Below are positions 1 to 6,827 of a DNA stretch of 15,065 nucleotides, piece after piece (position 1 is the stretch's first letter; every line of letters begins with the position of its first letter). The DNA lies in the NCBI GenBank assembly GCA_947631885.1, contig CANRMZ010000011.1, positions 1 to 15,065 of the forward strand, given 5' to 3'. The notes beneath the pieces are model-generated. The model saw nothing but the letters and a program-made list of their open reading frames with translations, did not search any database and was not told the origin of the DNA. The DNA is from an uncultured Bacilli bacterium. Its GTDB lineage: Bacteria > Bacillota_I > Bacilli_A > RF39 > UBA660. The translations under genes were made by a program, and so were the position numbers.

Positions 1-1018
1 TCAAATGGATATAATTCCCTATTTCAAAGACCTAAAAGATCAAGGATATACAGGAAGACAAAAGATAAATCAAATTACAAGATTCTTAGGAATTGGTATT
101 GCTTTCTTACAAGCTTGGTTTATTTCAGCCTTCTATGTTGAAGGATTATCAGGTGTAACTATTCTTAAGACAACCTTAATTATGGTTGCTGGTACTGCTT
201 TCTGTGTATGGATGGGTGATCAAATTACTCAAAAAGGAATAGGAAATGGTCTTTCAATGATCATTATGGCAGGTATTATTCAAAGTATGCCAAACATCTT
301 TAAAGGAGCTTTCGAAGCCCTTATAACAGATGGTCATTATGCTAATGCTGTTGGCATAATCCTATTCATTGTATTTATATTAATATATGTCTTAATAATT
401 GTTGGTATTATATGGGTACAACTTGCCGAACGAAGAATTCCAATTCAATATTCAAACAGAACAACTGCTGCATATGGAGCTCAAACAAACTATTTACCTC
501 TTAAAATAAACTCTGCAAGTGTTATTCCCGTAATATTTGCTTCAATTGTTACGACTATACCTTCAACTATTGTGGCTTTAACAGGTAGCCAAAAAGCTAT
601 GAGCTTTGTTAACAAGTATATCTATTATACTTCTAACACAGGATTTATCTTATATCTTATCTTAATCGTTTTATTCTCATATTTCTATACATTCATGGTA
701 ATGAATCCTGAAGAAATGAGTAAAAACCTTAATGAAAGAGGAGGATACATTCCTGGTGTAAGACCTGGAAAAGATACAACAAACTATATAAGTAAATCAT
801 TATCGAGACTTACTTGTGTAGGTAGTATATTCTTAGTAGTTTTAGCAGCACTTCCTATACTACTATCTAAGTTTACTGTTCTTTCTTCACATCCTGAGGT
901 TACAATCGGAGGTACAGGACTTTTAATCGTAGTAGGTGTTGCAATTGAAACTTACAAGCAACTTGAAAGTACTCTTGTAAGCAGAAGTTATACTGCTAAG
1001 AGGAAAAATCTAAGATGA
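1..1018 (+). CDS. secY: Protein translocase subunit SecY (5' truncated by window edge)
   Basis: SecY forms the membrane channel of the Sec translocon, with SecE and SecG, for protein export and membrane insertion. The frame is open from base 2 (CAA) and the first ATG at base 5 is internal: the sequence starts in the conserved QMDIIPYF segment after TM3, so about 100 N-terminal residues (TM1-3 and the plug) lie outside. Visible family motifs are GNGLSMIIMAGI (TM5 region), the cytosolic loop AERRIPIQYSNR, LPLKINSASVIPVIFAS (TM7), the NPEEM...GGYIPGVRPGK loop that contacts SecA and ribosome, and the C-terminal GGTGLLIVVGVAIET helix. The tail ends basic (AKRKNLR). Its TGA stop overlaps the adk start as ATGA, typical of the spc operon order secY-adk-map. 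Confidence 0.98.
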   Translation, partial: QMDIIPYFKDLKDQGYTGRQKINQITRFLGIGIAFLQAWFISAFYVEGLSGVTILKTTLIMVAGTAFCVWMGDQITQKGIGNGLSMIIMAGIIQSMPNIFKGAFEALITDGHYANAVGIILFIVFILIYVLIIVGIIWVQLAERRIPIQYSNRTTAAYGAQTNYLPLKINSASVIPVIFASIVTTIPSTIVALTGSQKAMSFVNKYIYYTSNTGFILYLILIVLFSYFYTFMVMNPEEMSKNLNERGGYIPGVRPGKDTTNYISKSLSRLTCVGSIFLVVLAALPILLSKFTVLSSHPEVTIGGTGLLIVVGVAIETYKQLESTLVSRSYTAKRKNLR

Positions 1019-1662
1019 GAAATTTAGTATTATATGCTCCTCCTGCCGCTGGCAAAGGAACTATATGTGAAAAACTAGAACAAGGTTATGGTTATAGTGT
1101 TATATCAATAGGACAAGTACTTAGAAATAATAGAACTCCTGATACAGAAGTAGGTAGAGCTATTATTGAAACCCAAGATAAGGGAATACTTACTCCCGAT
1201 GATATAGTTGCTAAAGCTTTAGATATTGAGCTTAAAAAGTATGAAGGAAAACCTATCGTTCTCGAAGGTTATCCTCGTAATATAAATCAAGCTGAGGCTT
1301 TAGATACTATACTTAATAATTACTTAGTTATAGTTATGCAAATTTCTCGTGAAGAGGCTAAAAAAAGAGCCTTAGGAAGAGTGACATGTTCAAATTGTCA
1401 TAAGATATATAATATTTATGACAAAGCACTTTCTCCTAAAAATGAAGGAATCTGTGATGAATGCGGGGCAGCACTTGATATTAGATCTGATGATAATGAA
1501 GATTCATTTAACAAAAGATTTGATGTCTTTGAAGAAAATGCTCCAAGCATTATAGAATTCTATAAAAATAAAAATTTATTACACTTAGTGGATAGTAGTA
1601 CTTCCAGAGAAGAAGTCTACAATCAAGTAAAGGAAATAATAAACGGAAGCAAAAATGATTAG
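1015..1662 (+). CDS. adk: Adenylate kinase, zinc-LID type, with atypical P-loop
   Basis: Adenylate kinase interconverts ATP plus AMP and 2 ADP in the cytoplasm. At 215 aa it has the long-form length. The LID zinc finger is complete (C125, C128, C147, C150). Catalytic arginines are retained: R37 in the AMP-binding helix, R88 in EGYPR, R122, and R157/R168 in RSDDNEDSFNKRF; Q92 is also kept. The P-loop is unusual: residues 8-16 read APPAAGKGT, so the first glycine of GxxxxGK[ST] is alanine and the usual PGAGKGT is PAAGKGT. The AMP-site STGDxLR reads SIGQVLR and DGFPR reads EGYPR. The start overlaps secY by 4 nt, and the end overlaps map by 8 nt. secY-adk-map synteny makes this the housekeeping kinase; reduced or shifted activity is possible but not shown. 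Confidence 0.95.
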   Translation: MRNLVLYAPPAAGKGTICEKLEQGYGYSVISIGQVLRNNRTPDTEVGRAIIETQDKGILTPDDIVAKALDIELKKYEGKPIVLEGYPRNINQAEALDTILNNYLVIVMQISREEAKKRALGRVTCSNCHKIYNIYDKALSPKNEGICDECGAALDIRSDDNEDSFNKRFDVFEENAPSIIEFYKNKNLLHLVDSSTSREEVYNQVKEIINGSKND

Positions 1663-2398
1663 TATTAAAAGTAATAGAGAAATAGAACTTATGAAGCATG
1701 CTGGTCATATTAATTATTTAACTCACCGAGAAGTAGCCAAGCATATTAAGCCAGGTATAACAACCGGTGAGTTAAATGATATTGCTGACAAGTTCATAAG
1801 AAGCATGGATGCCATTCCTAGTTGTCTAGGGTATGAAGGATTTCCTAAGAGTATATGTATATCAGTTAATGATGAAGTTGTACATGGTATTCCGGGAAAT
1901 CGCGTAATTAAAAATGGCGATATAGTATCAGTTGATATGGTTACTACTTATAAAGGATATCTTGCTGATAGTGCGGAAACGCATATAGTAGGCAGTGTAC
2001 CTAAAGAAGTAGAAAATTTAGTTAATGATACTAAGGGAGCATTATATGCAGGACTTAGTAAAGTAAAAGCTGGTGTTAAACTAGAAGAAGTAAGTGCTGC
2101 GATTGAAGATTATGCTCACGAACATGGACTAAGTGTAGTTGAAGAACTTGTAGGTCATGGCGTTGGTAGTGAAATGCATGAAGATCCAGATGTGCCAAAC
2201 TACAGAACAAAGTCTAATGTTATTCTTAAAGAAGGAATGACAATAGCCGTTGAGCCTATGCTTAACTTAGGCGAAAGATATGTGTATCTGGATGATAATG
2301 ATTGGACTATAAAGACTCAAGATGAGATGCCTAGTGCCCATTTTGAGCACACAATTGTAGTTACAAAAGATGGCTATGAGATACTAACGGGAGAGTGA
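1655..2398 (+). CDS. map: Methionine aminopeptidase, type I
   Basis: MetAP removes the initiator methionine from nascent proteins at the ribosome. The 247-aa protein matches the usual bacterial type I length without N-terminal extension. All five metal ligands of the pita-bread fold are visible: D94 (VSVD), D105 (LADSAET), H168 (GHGVG), E200 (AVEPM) and E231 (HFEH), plus substrate-contacting H77 in VVHGIPG. The ATG lies 8 nt inside the end of adk, so translation is probably coupled; the upstream sequence ACGGAAGC is only a weak ribosome site. The stop is a tandem TGA TAA. Position between adk and infA is the standard Firmicutes arrangement. Confidence 0.97.
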   Translation: MISIKSNREIELMKHAGHINYLTHREVAKHIKPGITTGELNDIADKFIRSMDAIPSCLGYEGFPKSICISVNDEVVHGIPGNRVIKNGDIVSVDMVTTYKGYLADSAETHIVGSVPKEVENLVNDTKGALYAGLSKVKAGVKLEEVSAAIEDYAHEHGLSVVEELVGHGVGSEMHEDPDVPNYRTKSNVILKEGMTIAVEPMLNLGERYVYLDDNDWTIKTQDEMPSAHFEHTIVVTKDGYEILTGE

Positions 2399-2407
2399 TA
2401 AAAATTT

Positions 2408-2677
2408 ATGGCCAACAAAAATAATAATAAAAAAGCTGATGGAGCTTATAAAGAAAATAAGAAAAACAGCGATAAAATTGAAGTAGAAGGCAAAGTTTCC
2501 GAAGTTTTAAAAGGTGGCTTATATCTTGTAGAACTTCCAAACGGGCATACTGTTGAAGCCTACGTTTCTGGTAAAATGCGTATTAACATGATACGTATCT
2601 TACCAGGTGATACTGTTACAGTAATGCTAACGCCTTATGATTTAACACGTGGGATAATAACATGGAATAAAAGATAG
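2408..2677 (+). CDS. infA: Translation initiation factor IF-1 with Lys/Asn-rich N-terminal extension
   Basis: IF-1 binds the ribosomal A site during initiation. The OB-fold core is canonical ([45 protein letters not shown]). The protein is 89 aa against about 72 in most bacteria; the excess is an N-terminal, low-complexity run rich in Asn and Lys. There are 24 residues before EVEG where B. subtilis has 7. No in-frame ATG, GTG or TTG occurs between the ATG at 2408 and the core, and GGGAGAG at 2389-2395 precedes this start (12-nt spacing, rather long), so the extension appears real. The gene follows map by 9 nt and precedes rpmJ, the normal order. Confidence 0.95.
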   Translation: MANKNNNKKADGAYKENKKNSDKIEVEGKVSEVLKGGLYLVELPNGHTVEAYVSGKMRINMIRILPGDTVTVMLTPYDLTRGIITWNKR

Positions 2678-2687
2678 GAGTGAAATT

Positions 2688-2801
2688 ATGAAAGTTAGAC
2701 CATCTGTAAAAAAGATTTGCAAGAAATGCAAAATTATAAGAAGAAAAGGAAAAGTAATGGTTATTTGTAATAACCCTAAACATAAACAAGTTCAAGGATA
2801 G
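2688..2801 (+). CDS. rpmJ: Large ribosomal subunit protein bL36
   Basis: This is a 37-aa gene beginning [15 protein letters not shown] and ending PKHKQVQG, the full bL36 pattern. The protein is a zinc ribbon of the 50S subunit; ligands C11, C14, C27 and H32 are present, so it is the zinc-containing (C+) form. An AGGAG site at 2676-2680 overlaps the infA stop codon and sits 7 nt before the ATG. It lies between infA and rpsM as in other Firmicutes. Confidence 0.97.
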   Translation: MKVRPSVKKICKKCKIIRRKGKVMVICNNPKHKQVQG

Positions 2802-2809
2802 GAGAAAAT

Positions 2810-3184
2810 ATGGCAAGAATTAAAAATATTGAATTACCAGGTGAAAAACAAGCTTGGATAGGTCTTACTGCTATATATGGTATTGGTAAGAGCCTAGGCA
2901 AAACTATTTGTAAAGATGCAAAAGTTGATGCTGCAAAAAAGGTTAAGGATTTAACTGAAGATGAAATAACTGCTATTCGTAAAGAAGTAGAAAAGTACTT
3001 AACTGAAGGAGATCTTCGTAGAGATACGCAAATGAATATTAAGAACAAGATGGAAATTAACTGCTATGAAGGTATTAGACATAAAAAAGGACTACCTGTT
3101 AGAGGACAAAGAACTAACAGAAATGCTCGTACTAGAAAAGGTAGAGGAAAAGTAGTTGCTAACAAGAAAAAGGTAGGAAAGTAG
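2810..3184 (+). CDS. rpsM: Small ribosomal subunit protein uS13
   Basis: S13 sits in the 30S head, contacts the P-site tRNA and bridges to the 50S. At 124 aa it is of usual length. Family signatures are [13 protein letters not shown], the [13 protein letters not shown] helix-hairpin-helix, [22 protein letters not shown] and the basic tail with LPVRGQRT and NARTRKG. GGAG at 2801-2804 starts at the last base of the rpmJ stop codon and is 5 nt from the ATG. The tail is lysine-rich, as expected for rRNA and tRNA contact. Confidence 0.98.
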   Translation: MARIKNIELPGEKQAWIGLTAIYGIGKSLGKTICKDAKVDAAKKVKDLTEDEITAIRKEVEKYLTEGDLRRDTQMNIKNKMEINCYEGIRHKKGLPVRGQRTNRNARTRKGRGKVVANKKKVGK

Positions 3185-3195
3185 GAGGATAGACA

Positions 3196-3579
3196 ATGGC
3201 ATATAATAGAAGAAAGAAAAAAGTAAAGAAGACTGTTGTTGAAGCAGAAGCTCATATTCATGCTACTTATAATAATACAATTGTTACAATAAGCGATCCT
3301 GATGGTAATGCTATTAGCTGGTCATCTTCAGGAAGAATCGGTTACAAAGGTAGTAAAAAGAAAACTCCATTTGCTGCAGGACTTGCTGCTGAAGCTGCTG
3401 CTACAGCTGCTAAAGATGCAGGCGTTGTTAAAGTAGATGTCTATGTTAAAGGTTTAGGACCTGGTAGAGAAAATGCTATCAGAAGTCTTCAAACTGCTGG
3501 CCTTGAAATTGTAAGTATTAATGACGAAACACCAGTTCCACACAATGGATGTCGTCCACCAAAAAGACCAAGAAATTAA
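3196..3579 (+). CDS. rpsK: Small ribosomal subunit protein uS11
   Basis: S11 is a 30S platform protein near the mRNA exit. The 127-aa protein carries the family motifs [48 protein letters not shown] and the C-terminal [19 protein letters not shown] strong AGGAGG at 3183-3188 overlaps the end of rpsM and is 7 nt from the ATG. Order rpsM-rpsK-rpoA-rplQ is the alpha operon; rpsD, which is in this operon in some phyla, is absent here, as is usual in Firmicutes. Confidence 0.98.
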   Translation: MAYNRRKKKVKKTVVEAEAHIHATYNNTIVTISDPDGNAISWSSSGRIGYKGSKKKTPFAAGLAAEAAATAAKDAGVVKVDVYVKGLGPGRENAIRSLQTAGLEIVSINDETPVPHNGCRPPKRPRN

Positions 3580-3599
3580 TATAAAAGGGAGGAATTTTG

Positions 3600-4544
3600 A
3601 TGATTAAATTTGAAAAGCCTGAATATAAGATTACAGAATATGATCAAAGCAATTTTTATGGAAAGTTTGAACTAGAACCACTTGAAAGAGGATTTGGTAC
3701 TACTATAGGAAATGCTTTAAGAAGGGTATTACTTTCAAGTTTACCTGGAAGTAGTGTTATCTCTGTTAAAATTGATGGAGTTATGCATGAATTCCAAAAG
3801 ATTGATGGAATAATTGAAGATGTAACAACAATTATTCTTAACATCAAAAAATTAGTTGTAAAAAATCATACTGAAGATATCAAAGTATTACACTTATCTG
3901 CATCAAATGAGGGAGTAGTTACTGCTTCAATGATTGAAAAAGATGCTGATATTGAAATAATTAATCCAGACCTTGAAATATGTACACTTGTTAAGGGTGG
4001 AAAAATTGATATGGAACTTACTATTGCTAATGGCAGAGGCTATGTTGAAGCTAAAGCTAATAAGCAAAGAATGGGTAATTTACCAGTAGGTACTATACCA
4101 GTTGATTCTAATTTCTCACCAATTGAAGTTGTTAAGTATGATGTACTTGATACTCGTGTTGGTCAAAATGAAAACTATGATAAATTAATTTTAGAGGTAA
4201 CTACTGATGGTAGTATGACTCCTGAAGAAGCTATAGCACTTGCTGCTAAGATTCTTGTTGAACATTTTAATTTAATGGTTGATTTAAATGAAATTGCTAA
4301 TGTTGCTGACATTATGCAAGAAAAACATGTTGATACTATGGCTAAGACACTTGAAACTCCAATTGAAGAAGTTGAATTCTCAGTTAGAGCTTATAATTGT
4401 TTAAAGAGAGCCGGTATCCATACAATTCAAGATTTAGTTAATAAAAAAGAAGTAGAAGTTACTAAGATTAGAAACTTAGGTAAGAAATCTTTAAAAGAAG
4501 TTCTTGATAAAGTTGCTGATCTAGGACTTGAGTTTAAGGAGTAA
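3600..4544 (+). CDS. rpoA: DNA-directed RNA polymerase subunit alpha
   Basis: The alpha dimer nucleates RNA polymerase assembly and its C-terminal domain binds UP elements and activators. I start it at the ATG at 3600 (314 aa); an in-frame TTG at 3597 is only 3 nt from the AGGGAGGA site (3586-3593), while the ATG has a 6-nt spacing. The N-terminal domain (about 1-230) includes the conserved GFGTTIGNALRRVLLSSLPG stretch. The C-terminal domain (about 250-310) has the helix-hairpin-helix signature SVRAYNCLKRAGI and RNLGKKSLKEV; R263 matches the DNA-contacting R265 of E. coli. The last codons supply the AAGGAG site for rplQ, so the two are tightly coupled. Confidence 0.98.
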   Translation: MIKFEKPEYKITEYDQSNFYGKFELEPLERGFGTTIGNALRRVLLSSLPGSSVISVKIDGVMHEFQKIDGIIEDVTTIILNIKKLVVKNHTEDIKVLHLSASNEGVVTASMIEKDADIEIINPDLEICTLVKGGKIDMELTIANGRGYVEAKANKQRMGNLPVGTIPVDSNFSPIEVVKYDVLDTRVGQNENYDKLILEVTTDGSMTPEEAIALAAKILVEHFNLMVDLNEIANVADIMQEKHVDTMAKTLETPIEEVEFSVRAYNCLKRAGIHTIQDLVNKKEVEVTKIRNLGKKSLKEVLDKVADLGLEFKE

Positions 4545-4547
4545 AAT

Positions 4548-4889
4548 ATGGCATATCGTAAATTAGGAAGAAATAACCAAGTTAGAAGAAGCATTTTAGC
4601 AGGACTTACTAAAGATGTAATTATGCATGAAAGCATTATTACTACTGAAGCTAGGGCTAAAGAAGTTCGCAAATTTGTTGATAAGATGATTACCTATGGT
4701 AAGAATGGTACATTAGTATCTCGTAGAAAAGCTCTTGCTTTCCTACATAATGATAGTGAAGTTGTTGATAAAGTATTTAATGATTTAGCTAAGAGCTACG
4801 AAACTCGTAACGGTGGATATACAAGAATTATTAAAATAAATGAACGCCGTGGCGATGATGCATTACAAACAAAAATAGAATTAGTATAG
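4548..4889 (+). CDS. rplQ: Large ribosomal subunit protein bL17
   Basis: bL17 is a 50S protein near the exit tunnel. The 113-aa protein opens MAYRKLGRNNQVRRSIL (family MxxRKLGR...HRxAL) and ends with NGGYTRIIKINERRGDDALQTKIELV, matching the family R.GGYTRI..RRGD.A...ELV end. AAGGAG at 4536-4541 lies at the end of rpoA, 6 nt from the ATG. This is the last gene of the operon: the stop region reads TAG TGA TAA in frame, and the terminator hairpin begins inside the preceding codon. Confidence 0.98.
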   Translation: MAYRKLGRNNQVRRSILAGLTKDVIMHESIITTEARAKEVRKFVDKMITYGKNGTLVSRRKALAFLHNDSEVVDKVFNDLAKSYETRNGGYTRIIKINERRGDDALQTKIELV

Positions 4890-4909
4890 TGATAAACTAT
4901 ACTTTTTTT
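4883..4909 (+). terminator. Intrinsic terminator of the spc/alpha operon, overlapping the rplQ stop
   Basis: A perfect 8-bp stem, AGTATAGT (4883-4890) with ACTATACT (4896-4903), closes a 5-nt loop GATAA and is followed by a run of T to 4909. The left arm contains part of the last sense codon and the whole TAG stop of rplQ, so a ribosome at the stop codon would physically cover the hairpin. Confidence 0.88.
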
Positions 4910-4945
4910 ATAGATAAAATTATATATACTTTTCTTCTATTTCTA

Positions 4946-4954
4946 TGTTAAAAT
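4946..4954 (+). promoter_or_regulatory. Extended -10 promoter for parA-parB
   Basis: TGTTAAAAT is an extended -10 (TGn plus TAAAAT) in the 91-nt gap between rplQ and parA. No good -35 is seen 16-18 nt upstream (ATACTT at 4926-4931). The expected transcription start near 4961 leaves a leader of about 20 nt that carries AAGGAG at 4967-4972. TATAGT at 4954-4959 is an overlapping alternative. Confidence 0.55.
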
Positions 4955-4980
4955 ATAGTAGTATGTAAGGAGCGGTAAGT

Positions 4981-5769
4981 ATGGCTAGAGTAATATCATT
5001 AGTAAATCAAAAAGGCGGAGTAGGCAAGACTACCTCTAGTATAAATTTAGCGGCTGCTTTAGGCCAATTAGGCAAGAAAACTTTGCTTATTGATATGGAC
5101 CCTCAAAGTAACGCTACCACTGGCTGTGGGCTAAATTCTAGCGATTTTGAAGATGATATTTACGAAGTAATTACGGGACTTTGCAAAACAGAAAAAGCCA
5201 TATATAAGACGAAGTTTAAGAATTTAAGCATTATTCCTTCTACTTTAAATTTAGCCGGTATTGATGTTGAATTTGTAAAAAAGATGTTTGCTGATAATAC
5301 TTTTCAAAGAAATAATCAACTTCGTGATGCTCTAGAATCTGTTAAAGAAAAATATGATTATATAATTATAGATTGCCAACCTTCATTAGGCTTATGTACT
5401 ATGAATGCTTTAGTAGCAAGCGATGCTGTTATAATACCTGTTCAATGTGAATTCTACGCTCTTGAGGGTATTACTCAATTATTAAATTCTATTATTATGG
5501 TACAAAATAGTATGAATCCTGAACTTAGAATTGAAGGGGTTCTTCTTACTATGCTTGATGGTAGAACTAATATTGGTTTAGAGGTTATTGAAGAAATAAG
5601 AAAATATTTTAAAGATAAAGTATTTAATACAATTATTCCTAGATTAGTTAGATTAGTAGAGGCTCCTTCACATGGAAAGCCTATTAATGAATATGATCCT
5701 GAAAGCCGTGGAGCTGAAGCTTATCACAATTTAGCAAAGGAAGTGATTGAAAGAGATGGCTGCGAATAA
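4981..5769 (+). CDS. parA: Chromosome-partitioning ATPase ParA (Soj)
   Basis: ParA/Soj is a nucleoid-bound, ATP-dependent dimer that works with ParB to segregate origins and, in Bacillus, modulates DnaA. The 262-aa protein is the short chromosomal form without an N-terminal HTH. It has the deviant Walker A KGGVGKTT (11-18, with K16, and G12 as in Soj), the A' motif LLIDMDPQSN with D40, and Walker B YIIIDCQPSLGL, where the usual CPPS reads CQPS. The C-terminal signature VRLVEAPSHGKPINEYDPESRGAEAY matches Soj. AAGGAG lies 8 nt before the ATG. It overlaps parB by 14 nt. Being directly after the alpha operon is not the classic location near rnpA/rpmH. Confidence 0.97.
   Translation: MARVISLVNQKGGVGKTTSSINLAAALGQLGKKTLLIDMDPQSNATTGCGLNSSDFEDDIYEVITGLCKTEKAIYKTKFKNLSIIPSTLNLAGIDVEFVKKMFADNTFQRNNQLRDALESVKEKYDYIIIDCQPSLGLCTMNALVASDAVIIPVQCEFYALEGITQLLNSIIMVQNSMNPELRIEGVLLTMLDGRTNIGLEVIEEIRKYFKDKVFNTIIPRLVRLVEAPSHGKPINEYDPESRGAEAYHNLAKEVIERDGCE
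5737..5747 (+). promoter_or_regulatory. Extended Shine-Dalgarno inside parA for parB
   Basis: AAGGAAGTGAT matches the full anti-SD complement AAGGAGGTGAT at 10 of 11 positions. It lies within the 3' end of parA, with the AGGAAG core 12 nt before the chosen parB ATG (5756). The spacing is long but the extended pairing favours the ATG over the TTG at 5747. Confidence 0.6.
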
Positions 5770-6622
5770 AAAGGCCTTAGGAAAGGGACTTGAAGAATTA
5801 TTCTCAAATGCTTCTTTAACATTTGATAGTTTTGAAGAGCAAATAGTTAAAGAAGAGAAAAATAACAGTATGGAAATTCCTCTTAGTGAAATAAGATCCA
5901 ACCCATATCAACCACGTAAAACATTTGATGAAGATGCTTTAAATGAGCTTGCTGAGTCTATTAAAGAATATGGCATAGTTGAGCCTATTATTGTTAAAAA
6001 GAGCATTAAAGGCTATGAAATAGTAGCAGGTGAAAGAAGAACTAAAGCTGCGAAAATTGCGGGTCTAACTTCCATACCTGCGATAGTTAAAGATTTTACT
6101 GATGATGAAATGCAAGAAATTGCTCTTCTTGAAAATATTCAAAGAGAGGATTTGAACCCTATTGAAGAAGCTGAAGGCATTAGTGCTATAATTAGTTCCA
6201 GAGGTTTAACTCAAGAAGAATTTGCTAAAAAGTTTGGTAAAAGTAGAAGTTATATAACTAACTTACTTGGAATATTAAAACTTCCTGAAGAAGTTAAAGA
6301 TATGGTTAAAGATAAATCAATATCTATGAGTCATGCTAGAAGCTTAAGCAAACTAGATGACCAAGATAAAATGATTAAAATTGCTAAAAAAATAGTTAAA
6401 GAAAATCTTAATGTTCGTGATATTGAAAAACTTCTTTCTAGTAAGCCAAGTGCTGTTAAAGCTAGAGTTAAAGAAGAAAAATATCGTATTTATGAAGATG
6501 CTTTTAGTGATGCAATTGGAAATAAAGTTAAGATTTCTAATAAGAAGATTGAGATTTCTTATGATTCAATGACTGATTTAGCAAGAATTATGGAAATATT
6601 CCATATTGATATAAAGGATTAA
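5756..6622 (+). CDS. parB: Chromosome-partitioning CTPase clamp ParB (Spo0J)
   Basis: ParB binds parS sites, spreads as a CTP-dependent sliding clamp, and stimulates ParA. I choose the ATG at 5756 (288 aa, MAANKKALGKGLEELF), which matches family N-termini; a TTG at 5747 is in frame but only 3 nt from the SD. The N-terminal LGKGL motif (8-12) belongs to the ParA-stimulating peptide. The CTP-binding domain shows NPYQPRKTF (49-57), GERR (92-95) and ENIQREDLNPIEEA (126-139). A helix-turn-helix follows (about 151-175, LTQEEFAKKFGKSRSYITNLL) with SMSHARSL. The C-terminal dimerisation part is less conserved. No consensus parS site is seen in this window. Confidence 0.96.
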   Translation: MAANKKALGKGLEELFSNASLTFDSFEEQIVKEEKNNSMEIPLSEIRSNPYQPRKTFDEDALNELAESIKEYGIVEPIIVKKSIKGYEIVAGERRTKAAKIAGLTSIPAIVKDFTDDEMQEIALLENIQREDLNPIEEAEGISAIISSRGLTQEEFAKKFGKSRSYITNLLGILKLPEEVKDMVKDKSISMSHARSLSKLDDQDKMIKIAKKIVKENLNVRDIEKLLSSKPSAVKARVKEEKYRIYEDAFSDAIGNKVKISNKKIEISYDSMTDLARIMEIFHIDIKD

Positions 6623-6623
6623 T

Positions 6624-6827
6624 ATGAAATTTGAATATAGTTTAAATGATGAAGTTATTATGAAAAAGCCTCATGCATGTGGTACTAATGAGTGGATAAT
6701 TACGCGTGTGGGGGCAGACATTAAAATTAAATGCAAACAATGTGGCCGTGAAATAATGATGGATCGTTTAGAATTTCATAAAAAATTAAAAAAGGTGATA
6801 AAAAATGAAGAAAAGAAAGAGAAATAA
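6624..6827 (+). CDS. DUF951 family protein (YyzM-like)
   Basis: This 67-aa protein matches DUF951 (YyzM of B. subtilis): the characteristic segments are LNDEVIMKKPHACGTNEW (8-24) and IKIKCKQCGREIMMDR (33-48). Conserved C19, C37 and C40 suggest a small metal-binding or redox fold, but the function is unknown. The C-terminus is a lysine/glutamate-rich tail. AAAGGA at 6613-6618 overlaps the end of parB and is 5 nt from the ATG. In Bacillus this family lies near spo0J and ychF, and the same neighbours occur here, so the association is conserved. Its last 23 nt overlap the next gene. Confidence 0.93.
   Translation: MKFEYSLNDEVIMKKPHACGTNEWIITRVGADIKIKCKQCGREIMMDRLEFHKKLKKVIKNEEKKEK

Noticed and set aside
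2640..2655. CACGTG core resembling a parS site inside infA
   Set aside because: Only about 10 of 16 positions match the parS consensus TGTTTCACGTGAAACA, the flanks are not palindromic, and the bases encode the conserved LTRG motif of IF-1.
3597..3599. TTG start for rpoA
   Set aside because: Only 3 nt from the Shine-Dalgarno; the adjacent ATG at 3600 has better spacing and matches RpoA N-termini.
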